Assembly (NCBI RefSeq): GCF_900177515.1
Contig: NZ_FXAK01000009.1
Span: 620,001-684,000, forward strand
Direction of reading: 5' to 3'
DNA length: 64,000 nucleotides
DNA from: Azospirillum oryzae
GTDB taxonomy: Bacteria; Pseudomonadota; Alphaproteobacteria; Azospirillales; Azospirillaceae
Part shown: in pieces, positions 27,153 through 35,960 of the stretch
How the letters are laid out: every line of letters begins with the position of its first letter
Numbering within the stretch: the stretch's first letter is position 1
Translations under genes and position numbers: made by a program
The notes under the pieces: model-generated
What the model saw: the letters and a program-made list of their open reading frames with translations, nothing else
What the model was told of the DNA's origin: nothing
Databases searched by the model: none

Positions 27153-28457
27153 CTAGTTCACGAGAGCCAGGGAGACCTGGGGAAAGGCGATCAGAATCCC
27201 GAGCAGGATAAGTTCCGTGACGAGATAGGGAATGATGCCGATGAAGCAGGAGCGCATGTCGGTTCGCGTCACCGACGACGTCACGAACAGCGCCATCCCC
27301 AGCGGTGGGTGAATCAGACCGATTTCGGCCGTTTTGATGATGATGACGCCCCACCAGACCGGATCGTAACCGAGCCCCACCATCAGGGCCGTGGTGATCG
27401 GCGCCGTCAGGATGATGATGGCCCCCTGATCCAGGATCATACCCAACATCAGATAGATGAAGACGATGATCAGCATCACGGCCGAGGCCGGCATTCCCGA
27501 TTGAGCGATCCAGAACAACAGAGAGTCCGTGACCTTTGAGAAGGACACGAAGTACCCAAGGAAATGGGCCCCGAAGATGATCGCGATGATCATCGTGGTG
27601 ATGCGGAGCGTGGCGCCGACCGCGTCCAGGAAATTGTGCCGGGTCATGCGGCGGGAATGGTAGGAGATGATCAGCGCGCCGAGCGCACCCAGAGCCGAGA
27701 CCTCAGTGGGCGTAGCGACACCGCTGTACAGACCGCCGAGGATGATGAAGATCAGGACGACCATCGGCCAGATGTTTCCGCCACGCTCCGCCGGCTTTGC
27801 GCCGGACATCGCGGCCTGGACGGCCTCCTCTTCCTTCTTGACGGTCGCCGGCCCGAGATGCGGCCAGACATGCAGGACGATCGAAATCGTCAGCATATAG
27901 CCGATCGCCGTCAGGATCCCCGGCACGATGCCGGCGAGAAAGAGCTTGCCAACCGACGTCTCGGTCACGACGCCATAGAGAACGAACGGCACCGACGGCG
28001 GAATCATGATCGCAAGCGTTCCGGCGATGGCGATGGTTCCGGCGGCGAAGGACGGCGCGTAGCCGGCCCGCCGCATGGCGGGGAAGGATGCGCGCGCCAG
28101 GCTGGCGGCCGATGCCGCGCTGCTCCCCGTCGCTGCGGCGTGGACGACGCCGGCCATGATGCAGGCCATCGCCATGCCGCCGCGGATCCGGCGCAGGAGC
28201 CTGTTGCAGCTCAGCAGCAGATCCTCGGCCACGCCTCCGCAGGAGAGGAATTCGGCCATTAGCACGAACATCGGGATCGTCAGAAGCAGATTGTTCGCGA
28301 CCGTGCTGTGAACGACCTTCGTCATGATCGCGATGATCGAATTGGCCGGCACGATCATAGCCAAACTGGCGACCCCCGCTAACCCGAGCGCAAAGGCGAT
28401 CGGAATGCCGAAAATCATCAGGGCCAGGAGGAACGATGTTCCCATCAGGAAGGTCAT
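27153..28457 (-). CDS. dctM: TRAP transporter large permease (DctM)
   Basis: A 434-residue inner-membrane protein with about twelve hydrophobic segments. This is the ion-coupled channel of a TRAP importer. Family segments include 'MTFLMGTSFLLALMIFGIPI' at the start, the SGSSAASAASLA/AGVVHAAATGSS region near 105, and IPPSVPFVLYGVVTETSVG near 145. I start at the ATG at 28457, which overlaps the dctQ stop as ATGA. It is the only TRAP large subunit in the window although four receptors are present. Confidence 0.95.
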   Translation of the reverse strand: MTFLMGTSFLLALMIFGIPIAFALGLAGVASLAMIVPANSIIAIMTKVVHSTVANNLLLTIPMFVLMAEFLSCGGVAEDLLLSCNRLLRRIRGGMAMACIMAGVVHAAATGSSAASAASLARASFPAMRRAGYAPSFAAGTIAIAGTLAIMIPPSVPFVLYGVVTETSVGKLFLAGIVPGILTAIGYMLTISIVLHVWPHLGPATVKKEEEAVQAAMSGAKPAERGGNIWPMVVLIFIILGGLYSGVATPTEVSALGALGALIISYHSRRMTRHNFLDAVGATLRITTMIIAIIFGAHFLGYFVSFSKVTDSLLFWIAQSGMPASAVMLIIVFIYLMLGMILDQGAIIILTAPITTALMVGLGYDPVWWGVIIIKTAEIGLIHPPLGMALFVTSSVTRTDMRSCFIGIIPYLVTELILLGILIAFPQVSLALVN

Positions 28458-29017
28458 GTCAGATCCTCGGCATCGTCGTGGTTGCCCTGAAGGTCCCTGC
28501 TCGGCCCGAAAGCCATCAGGACAAGTCGCACCGCCAGCAAACCAACGCCGATCGGGACCCATACCCAGGACCATGAAACCGGCCAGTCGATGACGCCCAT
28601 TTGAACGTCGCCGCTCTCATAGACCTCGATGAAGTGGATTCCGGCAAGCCATGCCAGGACGGCAACATATGCCGAGCCGGAAAGCAGCCCGGCGCGCAGG
28701 AACATTTCGCGGATCGTTTCGGGCATGAGCTGGACAAAGGCCGAAATGCGGATGAAACCGCCCCGCCGAAAGCCCCAGGCCAACGGCAAAGTCATCATCC
28801 CGACCATCAGGTAGTTTTCTGTCAGATAGAAAGCGAAGCTCAAGGGCGCGTTGAACGTGTAGCGCAGCAGAGCGTCGAAGGAGATGAGGACCATGGTGGC
28901 GAGCATCAACGTGGCGCCGACAATCGCAGCAGCCAGTTCGATCTTACGAAATGCGTGATCGATTCGGCAAAACATTCCGTCACCAGTTATGGCCGCTTTA
29001 GCAATTGTCTGATTCAT
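28454..29017 (-). CDS. dctQ: TRAP transporter small permease (DctQ)
   Basis: A 187-residue protein with four hydrophobic helices, as expected for DctQ. The motif 'DALLRYTFNAPLSFAFYLTE' near residue 48 and the final WVPIGVGLLAVRLVL helix are typical. The ATG at 29017 overlaps the dctP stop as ATGA, so the operon reads P-Q-M. An internal ATG at 28975 would also give a workable protein, but coupling favours the first. Confidence 0.92.
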   Translation of the reverse strand: MNQTIAKAAITGDGMFCRIDHAFRKIELAAAIVGATLMLATMVLISFDALLRYTFNAPLSFAFYLTENYLMVGMMTLPLAWGFRRGGFIRISAFVQLMPETIREMFLRAGLLSGSAYVAVLAWLAGIHFIEVYESGDVQMGVIDWPVSWSWVWVPIGVGLLAVRLVLMAFGPSRDLQGNHDDAEDLT

Positions 29018-30027
29018 TGGCCGAGGGCTCCGGTATATTCCTTATACGCTTCTTGCGCAGGAAGGCCACGGGACGCGATCCGGGCGACGTAATCGTCCTT
29101 GGATTTCTTCAGCCGCTTGTCGATGGCGGCCATCGCTTCGCTCGTGTAGTCGAAGACCGTGATTCCGCTCTTGGCGAATTCAGCTTTCAAATCCGTCTGC
29201 AACTGATCGGCGTACCGCGCCATGTCCATCTCGACCTTGGTTCCGCAGTCGCTCATCGCCTTCTGATGAGCCGGCGACATTTTTTTCCAAAGTGCGGCGT
29301 CGATCGACCAGACCCCCACGGCCACACCGAAATTGGCGTTGCCACTCGTCGATTTGATGACTTCCTGCAGATTGTAGGGCTTCACGCTGGTCAGGGACAG
29401 CATCGTGCCGTCCACCGTCCCCTGCTGCAAAGCCAGGTAGAGGTCCGCCGACGACATCTCGATCGCGCTGGAACCGAGCGACTTGAGCGTGATGATCAGC
29501 GTACCGCCGCCCGTGCTGATCTTCTTCGTGCTCAGCTTCTCGATCGTGTCCATGGGCTCCCCCCGGGACAGCATCTGATAGGGAGGAAAGGCGTTGATCA
29601 GAAGCGGCTTGATGCGATTCTTCGCGAATTCCTTGGCCAGGAGCCCGTCGCTGTCCAGGACCTTGCGATAGGCTTTCGTGATCTCGACGACCGAGTCTCC
29701 CATTTCCGGCAGAAGAGCGAGCCCGTTCAACGGCATCTTGTCCGTTTGCGCGCTCAGCACGATGTACGAGACCTGGGCCAGCCCGTCGTTGACCGCCTTT
29801 AGCGATTCGAAGAAGCTCGCCAGTTGCCCCGATGGGAAGTACTTGAAGTCGATCTCGTTGTTGGTGGCCTGCTTGACGCACGCCATCCACGGCTCGCCGC
29901 CCTTGGTCGAGGCCCAATGCGCGGGCGGCAGGTTGGTCGTTACGACCAGCGTTTCCGCTGAAGCAGCGGCGGAGCAAAGCAAGGCGGAGCCCACCAGCAG
30001 GCTCTTGGCAATTTTCGAACGCCACAT
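29014..30027 (-). CDS. dctP: TRAP transporter substrate-binding protein (DctP)
   Basis: A 337-residue periplasmic receptor. The signal peptide ends near AASAETLVV; the receptor begins TTNLPPAHWASTKGGEPWMACV. The block SSADLYLALQQGTVDGTML near 190 is typical of DctP. It is the receptor for the adjacent DctQM. The start is taken at the ATG at 30027, about ten bases after GGAGG; an ATG at 30036 is too close to that site. The three other receptors in the window (18506, 49577, 56533) share its pattern to the C-terminal LGQ/LGR. Ligand unknown. Confidence 0.94.
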   Translation of the reverse strand: MWRSKIAKSLLVGSALLCSAAASAETLVVTTNLPPAHWASTKGGEPWMACVKQATNNEIDFKYFPSGQLASFFESLKAVNDGLAQVSYIVLSAQTDKMPLNGLALLPEMGDSVVEITKAYRKVLDSDGLLAKEFAKNRIKPLLINAFPPYQMLSRGEPMDTIEKLSTKKISTGGGTLIITLKSLGSSAIEMSSADLYLALQQGTVDGTMLSLTSVKPYNLQEVIKSTSGNANFGVAVGVWSIDAALWKKMSPAHQKAMSDCGTKVEMDMARYADQLQTDLKAEFAKSGITVFDYTSEAMAAIDKRLKKSKDDYVARIASRGLPAQEAYKEYTGALGQ

Positions 30028-30245
30028 GGTCTTCATTCCTCCGCTGTTCATTTTGCTGTGTCCTATCCGAACGTCCGTTACGGACAGCCGCGCCCGTGGT
30101 CGTGAATATGGAAAAAACGCCGCAATTGACTTGCCAGGCGTGCTTATGCGCGGCTGTCTCTCAACGGGTGAAACTCGGTCACCGCCTTGATCACCAGACG
30201 TCCGGGTGTGGAACGTACCGTTTTTGAACCACCCACGGATAATTT

Positions 30246-30254
30246 GGTCCGTCC
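30246..30254. promoter_or_regulatory. FadR/GntR-type operator candidate (TRAP operon, proximal)
   Basis: AATTTGGTCCGTCCACTAAA: left half perfect, one mismatch right. 219 bases upstream of dctP. Confidence 0.5.
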
Positions 30255-30298
30255 ACTAAAAGCGCATTATCAAGCGGGATCGATTTTTGTCAAGAAGA

Positions 30299-30307
30299 GG
30301 TCGGACC
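30299..30307. promoter_or_regulatory. FadR/GntR-type operator candidate (TRAP operon, distal)
   Basis: Perfect AGGTCGGACCT palindrome followed by a T-run. Its centre is 53 bases from that of the proximal site, about five helical turns. Confidence 0.55.
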
Positions 30308-30420
30308 TTTTTTCACCCAGTAGACTGTCTCATCGCCGGGGCCGGAAACGCAGGCGCCCGCCCATGCCGGCAACCGAAGTGCTGGTGTGGGCGGGCGCCT
30401 GGCAAACATCGTGATCGTCG

Positions 30421-31173
30421 TCAGATCTGCGATTTCGCAGACGCTCCCTGTGTTTCATCGAGCACCGCCCGGACGGCGGCGGCAACGCTGGCGGCATTGG
30501 GCATGTCCAGATGCACGCCGATCGACTCGAACACGACCGGCAGCTGCTTTCCCCCGGTCGTCTCCACGATTTTCTCCCGCAAGGCGCGGCGCAGCCGGGC
30601 GGCGACCCAGTCCAGGTCGATCGGCTTGTCTTTGGCGACGATGTAGCGGCCGTCGTCGTCGAATGGCAGATCCACGTAGAATTCCGGGATGTAGCGAATC
30701 CCGCGACGGCGCGCCACCGCCTCGCTCACCGAGCCGGCCAAGCCGATCAGCGCAACGCCGAAAGGCTCCACGGCGTCGCACACCGCCTCGGCCAGCTCCT
30801 CGGTCCGGCCTGACATGCTGTAGATCACGCCATGCGGCTTGACGTGGTTCAGCGTCGCGCCCCGGGCGTCGAGGAAACCTTTCAGGGCCCCGATCTGATA
30901 GATGAAATTGTCGCGCAGATCCGCGCGGCTGATCTTCATCTCGCGACGGCCGAATCCGGCATGGTCGGGCAGCGACGGATGCGCACCGATCTTGAGACCG
31001 TGCTTCATCGCCAGCTGGACGGTCCGGCCGATCGTCATCGGATCGCCACCATGGAAGCCGCAGGCGATGTTCGCCATATCGACATGGGGGGCGATGCCCT
31101 CGTCGTCCCCCGTCCGATATACCCCGAAGCTTTCGCCCATGTCGCAGTTGATCGCGTACGCATCCGCCACCAT
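30421..31173 (-). CDS. LamB/YcsF-family protein (PxpA-like)
   Basis: A 250-residue protein of the family that includes 5-oxoprolinase subunit A. Family blocks: INCDMGESFG at the N-terminus, ANIACGFHGGDP near 36, KIGAHPSLPDHAGFGRREM near 60, and VKPHGVIYSM near 108. In known 5-oxoprolinases PxpA works with PxpB and PxpC; neither is present in the window. Here it is last in an operon with a CoA-transferase, serine hydrolase and MaoC pair, so it may act on a different amide or lactam, or be a stand-alone polysaccharide-deacetylase-like hydrolase. Function uncertain. Confidence 0.88.
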   Translation of the reverse strand: MVADAYAINCDMGESFGVYRTGDDEGIAPHVDMANIACGFHGGDPMTIGRTVQLAMKHGLKIGAHPSLPDHAGFGRREMKISRADLRDNFIYQIGALKGFLDARGATLNHVKPHGVIYSMSGRTEELAEAVCDAVEPFGVALIGLAGSVSEAVARRRGIRYIPEFYVDLPFDDDGRYIVAKDKPIDLDWVAARLRRALREKIVETTGGKQLPVVFESIGVHLDMPNAASVAAAVRAVLDETQGASAKSQI

Positions 31174-31184
31174 CAGGAGATCCT

Positions 31185-31583
31185 TTATCGGAGATCGACG
31201 ACGGCCTCGCCGCGCACCGTCACAGTGCCATCCGCGAGCGTGACCGTGAGATCCAGGGTCGCTAGGCCATCGTCGATCGCGACGACGCGCCCCCGACAGG
31301 TCGGGTTCGCCAGCACGGGCGTGACGGCCGCAAAACGCGCCTTGTAGGACCGGATGCGTTCCTGCGGCACGCAGTTTGTCAGGAAGCGCCCGAGATGGGC
31401 CATCGCCAGCATGCCGTGGCCGATCACATCCTCGCGCCCCCTGGCTTTGGCCGCGTCAATGTCGATGTGGATCGGCTGGTGATCGCCGGAACCACCGGCG
31501 AAGAGCGCGAGCGTCCGGCGCGAAATCGGGCCGATCTCAAGCGGAGGCAACTCCATGCCCACGGTCACATCCGAGAGGGTCAT
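31185..31583 (-). CDS. MaoC-like hydratase, C-terminal-type subunit
   Basis: A 132-residue hot-dog protein. The hydratase motif region is GDHQPIHIDIDAAK near residue 33 followed by GREDVIGHGMLAMAHLG. It overlaps the upstream MaoC-type gene by four bases (ATGA). In this arrangement, known for HadAB-type dehydratases and mesaconyl-C4-CoA hydratase-like pairs, the two polypeptides make one heteromeric hydratase; this half holds the catalytic Asp/His. It probably hydrates an enoyl-CoA. Confidence 0.88.
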   Translation of the reverse strand: MTLSDVTVGMELPPLEIGPISRRTLALFAGGSGDHQPIHIDIDAAKARGREDVIGHGMLAMAHLGRFLTNCVPQERIRSYKARFAAVTPVLANPTCRGRVVAIDDGLATLDLTVTLADGTVTVRGEAVVDLR

Positions 31584-32041
31584 GCCGCCACCTCACGGTG
31601 CATCACGGCGATCGAACAGAAAGTCACGGCCACGAGTTCATCCCCCCGCTTGATGTCCGTTTGCTTGACGACGAATTCCAACGCGCCGCCTTTCTTGGTG
31701 TAGACGTCGGCGATCCGGCGATGCAGAACCAGGCTGTCGCCAGCATGGACCATCTTGTGATAGACGAAGGACTGTTCACCATGGAGCGTGCTGGTCGTAT
31801 CGACGCCCAGCGCCAGAAGCCATTCCAGCGGGTTGGGAACGTCGAGTTCGATCGCGTTGCCCAGAAAACTCGGCGGAACCGGCAGATCCGGATGCCCTGC
31901 CCGCCTCGCCGCATCGAGATCGGTATAGACCGGATCGGTCTCGCCGATGGCTTTGGCGAAGAGGCGCAGCCGCCCACGCTCGATATCGACGGTCAGTGGC
32001 GCCAGCTCAAGCTGCAGCGCCTTCTCGCGATCCACGTACAT
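31580..32041 (-). CDS. MaoC-like hydratase, N-terminal FAS1-type subunit
   Basis: A 153-residue hot-dog protein of the FAS1-like dehydratase N-terminal type. It contains LFAKAIGETDPVYTDLDAAR near 30, then PPSFLGNAIE, and LHGEQSFVYHKMVHAGD near 85. It lacks the HxD-type catalytic segment of the partner at 31185, which fits a structural, substrate-binding half. The two genes overlap and are probably made in equal amounts. Confidence 0.87.
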   Translation of the reverse strand: MYVDREKALQLELAPLTVDIERGRLRLFAKAIGETDPVYTDLDAARRAGHPDLPVPPSFLGNAIELDVPNPLEWLLALGVDTTSTLHGEQSFVYHKMVHAGDSLVLHRRIADVYTKKGGALEFVVKQTDIKRGDELVAVTFCSIAVMHREVAA

Positions 32042-32108
32042 GCCGTTGGACCTCCCTCAAGCCGTTTTGGGTCAGATGTTCAAGGGAGCAGGACCAGTGC
32101 CGGCCCGC

Positions 32109-33293
32109 TCACAGGCAATCGTAGATCGCCTTATAATAGACGCCGTTCAGCTGGTTCCGGCCCGACTGGCACTGGTTCATGGCATAGCCGATGGTGATGC
32201 GCCGCTCGACGTCCGCAATCGCCATAGCGCCGCCTGTGCCGTACCAGTAGCAGGTTCGCTTGCTCGGCCGGATGAAGGGCAGCGGTCCCTTCTCGCTCTT
32301 CTCAAGCGGCGCCAGCGCATAGCCGATGCCCCAGCGGATGGGACGCCGGTAATAGGCGTCGATGCCGTTGCTCTGCTCGCGAAAGATCAGGTCGATGGTC
32401 TCGGGCGACAGCAGTGTCACGCCCCGCGCCTCACCGTCGAGGCTCAGCGCCGAAATGATGCGTCCCAACCCGCGCGCGTTCGCGTGGCCACTGCTGCCGG
32501 CAAATTCGGTGCGGCGCCATTCCGGGGAGTTGAACACCAACAGCGGGTCGCCCATGGTGCCAGAAAAGGAGCCGGCGCGGGTCCTCGTCGAAATGATCTC
32601 GTCTTCGGTCTGTTCGCTGAGCGGAGCCGTGGGCTTCGGCGCGGGCGCCGGATCATCGTCCGGATAAATGGTCGCAACCCGGTCGAAATCCTTGTCCGCC
32701 AGCCCCAGATGGAACTCGGCCTCGAGCGGGCCGGCGATCTCGGTGGCGATGAACTCCTTCAAGGACCGTCCGGCCGCGCGGCGGAACAGCTCGGCGTTCA
32801 GATGGCCGAAAGTGCTGGCGTGATAGGACCCGCGCGCGCCCGGCTGCCACCAGGGCGCCTGAGCCGCCAACTTTGCCGTCGACGCCTCGGTGTTCATGGC
32901 GTCTTCGAAGGTGAAGGGCGGCTCCCAGGCGGGCAGACCCGCCGTGTGGCTCATGAGGTGACGGACCAGAACGCTGCCCTTGCCGTTCTGGGCGAATTCC
33001 GGCCAGTAGCGGGCGACGGGGGCGTCTACATCGAGCTGTCCCCGATCGACGAGCATCAAAAGCGCCAGGCTGGTGATGGTCTTGCTTCCAGAAAACACGT
33101 TCACGAGGGTGTCTTCCGTCCAGGGAGTGATCCGCGCGCGCTCGCGCCAGCCACCCCAGACGTCGATGACGTCCTCACCATCGATGTTGAGGTACAGGCT
33201 TGCGCCAACCTCCTTTCCAGCCTCGATGTTCCCGGCGAGCGCGTCGCAGACGCGCTGGAAGCGCGGGTCCCAGGTACCCTTCAGATTGATCAT
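32109..33293 (-). CDS. Serine hydrolase, beta-lactamase/EstB family
   Basis: A 394-residue class C-beta-lactamase-like esterase. The nucleophile motif is SGSK in VNVFSGSKTITSLALL (about residue 68); a YHAS segment near 155 is the expected position of the catalytic tyrosine. No signal peptide is seen, so it is probably cytoplasmic, unlike true beta-lactamases. I use the ATG at 33293 (MINLKGTWDP) with GAGG five bases ahead; the ATG at 33296 is next to it. As part of a CoA-transferase operon it may hydrolyse an ester or lactone substrate. No antibiotic role is implied. Confidence 0.9.
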   Translation of the reverse strand: MINLKGTWDPRFQRVCDALAGNIEAGKEVGASLYLNIDGEDVIDVWGGWRERARITPWTEDTLVNVFSGSKTITSLALLMLVDRGQLDVDAPVARYWPEFAQNGKGSVLVRHLMSHTAGLPAWEPPFTFEDAMNTEASTAKLAAQAPWWQPGARGSYHASTFGHLNAELFRRAAGRSLKEFIATEIAGPLEAEFHLGLADKDFDRVATIYPDDDPAPAPKPTAPLSEQTEDEIISTRTRAGSFSGTMGDPLLVFNSPEWRRTEFAGSSGHANARGLGRIISALSLDGEARGVTLLSPETIDLIFREQSNGIDAYYRRPIRWGIGYALAPLEKSEKGPLPFIRPSKRTCYWYGTGGAMAIADVERRITIGYAMNQCQSGRNQLNGVYYKAIYDCL

Positions 33294-33397
33294 CATAGCC
33301 TCATGGTCGTCAACGGCGCGGCTACGTCCGGTCCGCCTGCGCGCCACGTCCGGAAAAGGCCGTGGCGCGCGGAGGGTTCGTCAGTGGACGCCTTGGT

Positions 33398-34594
33398 TCA
33401 GAGGACGCCCTGGTTGCGCAGCGCATCGATCTCGGATTGGGAATAGCCCAGCAGATCCGTCAGGATCGTGTCGGTGTGGGAGCCGAGCGCGGGCCCAGCC
33501 TCATGGATTTGTCCCTCGAACCCGGAAAAACGTCCTGCCGACGAGGCCATGCGGATCGGCTTTCCGGTTTCAGAATCCTCCACCGAGACGATCGATCCCC
33601 GCTCGGCGATGTGCGGATCGCGCGCGATCTCGGCGGCGGAATAGACCGGACCGCAGGCAATGCCGGCTTCGGCGCAGACATCGACCAGTTCGAGCAGATC
33701 GTGGCTCCTGGTCCAGTCCGTCACCTTGGCCTCGATCTCCTCGCGGTGCATGATGCGCACGCGGTTGCTGTCGTACTTCAAAAGGCTGTCGTCGCCGATC
33801 AGCCCGACCAGTCGACGCCAGATCGGCTCCGTCGAGGCAGGGATGGAGACGAAGCGCCCGTCCTTCGTCGGGAAAAGCCCGTTCGGACTGATCAGAGGGT
33901 TCGAGTTGCCGATGCGCTCCATGACGGTCTCGTCCTCGTCATAGGCCGCGACCTGGTCCTCAATGATACGGAACAGAGGTTCGTAGAGTCCCAGATCGAT
34001 CAGCTGCGGCTCGCCGGTACGGTCCCGCTCCCGCAGGGCGAGCATGATGGCGAAAGCGCCGTAAAGTCCGGCGACGCCATCGCCGAGCATCGGGTATCCT
34101 GACTGCGCCGGCGGCTGGCCGGGAAATCCCGTCCTGTGCGTGAGGCCGGCGAAGGCTTCCGCGACGCGCGCGAACCCCGGCCGGTTCGCGTATGGGCCGG
34201 TCCGGCCGTAGGCGGTGAGATGGAAGACGATGATGTCTTTTTTAACTTTCACAAGGTCTTCAAAATCAATTCCCCACTTGGTCAAGGTCTCGGGCCGGTA
34301 ATTGAGCAGGACCACGTCGCATTTGCTGGCGAGCTGCTTCAGCACCTCGCGGCCCTTTTCCACCCGCAGATCGAGCGTGACGCTCTGCCGGTTGCGCCCC
34401 ACGACCTTCCAGAGCAGCGACACCGCTCCCCGGAATGGCGGATACCGGCGCATCGTGTCGCCGGTTTTCGGCTGCTCGATCTTGATGATTTCCGCGCCAT
34501 ACTCCGAAAGCAGCGATGCCGCCGTTGGGGCCGCCAACAGAGACGCCGCGTCCAGCACGCGGATGCCTGACAATGGTCCAGTCTTGTTTCGCAT
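33398..34594 (-). CDS. Class III (CaiB/BaiF) CoA-transferase
   Basis: A 398-residue enzyme that moves CoA between carboxylic acids. The N-terminal family pattern is LSGIRVLDAASLLAAPTAASLLSEYGA in two parts, followed by IIKIEQPKTGD and, near 75, VGRNRQSVTLDLR. The mid-region TAYGRTGPYANRPGF is typical. It heads a five-gene leftward operon (CoA-transferase, serine hydrolase, MaoC pair, LamB/YcsF). I start at the ATG at 34594; a TTG at 34609 is in frame. Donor and acceptor are unknown. Confidence 0.92.
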   Translation of the reverse strand: MRNKTGPLSGIRVLDAASLLAAPTAASLLSEYGAEIIKIEQPKTGDTMRRYPPFRGAVSLLWKVVGRNRQSVTLDLRVEKGREVLKQLASKCDVVLLNYRPETLTKWGIDFEDLVKVKKDIIVFHLTAYGRTGPYANRPGFARVAEAFAGLTHRTGFPGQPPAQSGYPMLGDGVAGLYGAFAIMLALRERDRTGEPQLIDLGLYEPLFRIIEDQVAAYDEDETVMERIGNSNPLISPNGLFPTKDGRFVSIPASTEPIWRRLVGLIGDDSLLKYDSNRVRIMHREEIEAKVTDWTRSHDLLELVDVCAEAGIACGPVYSAAEIARDPHIAERGSIVSVEDSETGKPIRMASSAGRFSGFEGQIHEAGPALGSHTDTILTDLLGYSQSEIDALRNQGVL

Positions 34595-34836
34595 TATCCT
34601 GCATTCCAATACTTATTACGGTATCGGTGAAAAAGCACCGAAGACTGATCCACCGGTGAGGAAACGCTCGCGTAGAGCGGTTCGGAGCGGGCGAAGTGAC
34701 CTTGCAAAGTGGTCGACAACGAACAGCTAGGAATCCCACGCCAACCCAACTTCATACGCCGGCCAAACGGCTGTGGGCCGTAGACCGAACTGGCCGGGAT
34801 CGACGACTTCCGTAACCGTTCCGACCTTCTAGAAAA

Positions 34837-34845
34837 GGTCCGTCC
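34837..34845. promoter_or_regulatory. FadR/GntR-type operator candidate (CoA-transferase operon)
   Basis: AAAAGGTCCGTCCTTTAA: left half perfect, one mismatch right, with symmetrical A/T arms. 243 bases upstream of the CoA-transferase start and 250 bases after the SDR stop. Confidence 0.5.
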
Positions 34846-35055
34846 TTTAATGTTTGATAACCGGATGTTCTGCGGTTGTCCAGAAAAATTTGGCGGGAGA
34901 AACCCCGGAATGTCTCGACCGGAATGTTATGATGGATGGGTTCTTTGAAATGCCGCCCGTTCCCATGGCTTCCGGATGGCTTCCGTGGCGGCGAACTCGG
35001 CCGCGACCCGCTGGAGGAACCAAGAATTCGAATATTTCTACGGCGCATCGCCAAA

Positions 35056-35081
35056 CCCTCTCCCCGAACGAGGGGAGAGGG
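35056..35081 (-). terminator. Hairpin after SDR gene
   Basis: CCCTCTCCCC and GGGGAGAGGG pair perfectly around GAACGA, 14 bases after the SDR stop. A very similar hairpin lies at 38578, so it may be a small repeat family used as a terminator. Confidence 0.55.
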
Positions 35082-35094
35082 CGGGAAGGCGAAA

Positions 35095-35841
35095 TCAGAT
35101 GATGAGGTACCCGCCATCGACCGGCAGCGTCACGCCATTCACAAAGCTGGCATCGTCCGAGCAAAGGAAGACGATCGCCTTCGCCAATTCCTCGGACTTG
35201 CCGTAACGCTTCATCGGGCAGTGGAAATCCAGCCAGCCGGTGAACTTGTCCATCCCGGACGCCGTCATCGGCGTCTCGACATAGCCGGGCGCCACGGCGT
35301 TCACGCGCATGCCGAACGGGGTCAGTTCGCGGCACATCGCCTGCGTGAAGGACCGCACACCGCCCTTGGACGCCGCATAGCCCGCCTGGGCGAAGCCGCT
35401 GGTGAAGGCGACGACCGACGAGACGTTGACGACGGCGCCGCGCTTCTCCTTCAGGTCGGGAAGGCAGGCGACGGTGATGTTGTACATGCCGGTCAGGTTG
35501 ACGGCGATCGAGCGGTCCCATTGTTCCGCCGAAAGCTCGTCGCCCAACCGCGCCGTTCCCGCGATCCCGGCGTTGTTCACCAGGATCGCCACGGGTCCAT
35601 GTTCGTCGCGCACCCGCTTCATCAGTTCGGCGCAGGCCGCCCGGTCGGCGATGTCGAGCTGGTAGCCGGCAGCCTTCAGCCCTTCGGACACGAGCTGCTC
35701 GGCGCTCGCGCGCACTTTGTCGCCGTCGATGTCGCAGATGATGGCGACCGCGCCTCTGGTCGCAAGCTCCCTGGCGGTGGCGAGGCCGATGCCGCCCGCG
35801 CCACCCGTCACCACTGCCACCCGGCCTGTCATGTCATTCAT
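35095..35841 (-). CDS. Short-chain dehydrogenase/reductase
   Basis: A 248-residue SDR. TGGAGGIG (about 11-18), NNAGIAG (about 88), Ser in VNVSSVVAF and the YAASKGGVRSF block give the complete set. It resembles FabG/acetoacetyl-CoA reductase-type members. The start at 35841 has GGGAGGG upstream; the longer frame to 35868 lacks support. It is the last gene of a unit with an alcohol dehydrogenase and a CoA-hydrolase/transferase. Confidence 0.93.
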   Translation of the reverse strand: MNDMTGRVAVVTGGAGGIGLATARELATRGAVAIICDIDGDKVRASAEQLVSEGLKAAGYQLDIADRAACAELMKRVRDEHGPVAILVNNAGIAGTARLGDELSAEQWDRSIAVNLTGMYNITVACLPDLKEKRGAVVNVSSVVAFTSGFAQAGYAASKGGVRSFTQAMCRELTPFGMRVNAVAPGYVETPMTASGMDKFTGWLDFHCPMKRYGKSEELAKAIVFLCSDDASFVNGVTLPVDGGYLII

Positions 35842-35960
35842 CGCATCCCTCCCTCTTTCCCAGGCCAAGGCGGCGTCACCGCCCGCCCTGCCTCAGTTCC
35901 ACTGTCACGATGTCGGATCTTCTAGACCGACGCCAACCTTGCGGTTCCCGCTCCCGGCCG

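Larger units (their letters stand above)
30028..30420. other. 393-base regulatory gap upstream of dctPQM
   Basis: No gene recognised. It separates the LamB/YcsF gene end from the TRAP operon and holds two operator-like sites (30246, 30299). Confidence 0.6.

Noticed and set aside
32109..33293. Calling the beta-lactamase-fold protein an antibiotic resistance gene
   Set aside because: It lacks a signal peptide, is EstB-like in layout and lies in a catabolic operon, so an esterase-type role is more likely.
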